Assembly (NCBI GenBank): GCA_030630015.1
Contig: DAOVNV010000172.1
Span: 1-5,283 of the forward strand
Length of the DNA: 5,283 nucleotides
Direction: 5' to 3'
From: Desulfuromonadales bacterium
GTDB taxonomy: Bacteria; Desulfobacterota; Desulfuromonadia; Desulfuromonadales; BM103
The stretch's first letter is position 1, and the number at the start of each line of letters is the position of its first letter. Shown here piece by piece: positions 5,068-5,283 of the stretch. A program made the position numbers and the translations under genes. A model generated the notes under the pieces. It saw only the letters and a list, made by a program, of their open reading frames with translations. It was not told where the DNA came from and made no database searches.

Positions 5068-5283
5068 ATGAGTCCAGAATTTCTCGCAATTTCGATGTTC
5101 GTCTTCCTGATGGCCTCCATCGCCCTCGGGCATCCCCTGGCCATCACTCTGGCCGGCGTCGCCACCATTTTCGGCCTGATCGACAACGGCGGCAACGTTC
5201 CGGCTCTGCTCGACCTGTTCGTCAACAATTCCTGGGGGCTGTTTCAGAACTACACCCTGGTCGCCGTCCCCCTGTTTATCTTC
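5068..5283 (+). CDS. dctM: TRAP transporter large permease subunit, DctM family, N-terminal part only
   Basis: The first 72 codons are present; the frame is open to the right edge. The peptide begins MSPEFLAISMFVFLMASIA, continues with GHPLAITLAGVATIFGL (residues 21-37) and reaches YTLVAVPLFIF (62-72). These are the first helix, the glycine-rich G-x-P-x-A segment and the VPLFIF motif of DctM. DctM is the main Na+-coupled channel subunit, usually about 430 residues with about 12 helices, so roughly five-sixths is outside the window. TGGAGA (5055-5060) lies 7 nt before the ATG. The 20-nt gap after dctQ indicates co-transcription. Confidence 0.92.
   Translation, partial: MSPEFLAISMFVFLMASIALGHPLAITLAGVATIFGLIDNGGNVPALLDLFVNNSWGLFQNYTLVAVPLFIF

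Noticed and set aside
1..5283. CRISPR arrays, tRNA/rRNA genes, insertion sequences, defence or phage genes
   Set aside because: Read on both strands, no regularly spaced repeats, RNA gene signatures, transposase motifs or phage-like proteins were found. All long frames are explained by metabolic and transport genes.

Overview
The window is a divergent catabolic locus from a Gram-negative, probably anaerobic bacterium. The DNA is moderately GC-rich, the solute-binding protein has a Sec signal peptide, and a lactate-oxidation protein is built as an LldF-LldE fusion of the kind known from sulfate- and metal-reducing delta-proteobacteria. A member of the Desulfuromonadia or a related Desulfobacterota lineage is my best guess. 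That guess is inference; the window has no phylogenetic marker.

Left part, minus strand (positions 2948 down to 1): an apparent three-gene operon for oxidising 2-hydroxy acids, most likely lactate. In transcription order it holds lldG (LutC-like LUD protein), a fused lldEF (LUD domain, two [4Fe-4S] ferredoxin-like motifs, two CCG domains) and the first 53 codons of a GlcD/Dld-II-type FAD-linked oxidase that runs off the left edge. lldG and lldEF are 2 nt apart. A 68-nt gap with palindromic sequence precedes glcD.

Centre (2949-3296): a 348-bp divergent control region. It holds a minus-strand promoter for lldG, one or two plus-strand promoters for the transporter, and four copies of the octamer AATTGGTC. 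Two of these lie in palindromes of the form ATTGGT-N3-ACCAAT, which is the operator type of GntR/FadR-subfamily regulators such as PdhR and LldR. One palindrome lies next to each operon's promoter, so both operons are probably controlled by one lactate- or pyruvate-sensing regulator encoded elsewhere.

Right part, plus strand (3297 to the end): a TRAP transporter. It comprises dctP (periplasmic binding protein of the TakP / mannitol-chloroaromatic group), dctQ (small four-helix membrane subunit) and the first 72 codons of dctM (large permease subunit). A 12-bp hairpin followed by a second hairpin with six T residues lies between dctP and dctQ. It probably lowers expression of the membrane subunits relative to the binding protein.

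Together the layout suggests a lactate (or related 2-hydroxy/2-oxo acid) module. The TRAP transporter would bring the acid in, LldEFG would oxidise L-lactate and the GlcD-like enzyme D-lactate, and shared operators would match uptake to oxidation. Pairing LldEFG with a TRAP transporter instead of an LctP/LldP permease is the most notable biological proposal here. The substrate itself is inferred from context.
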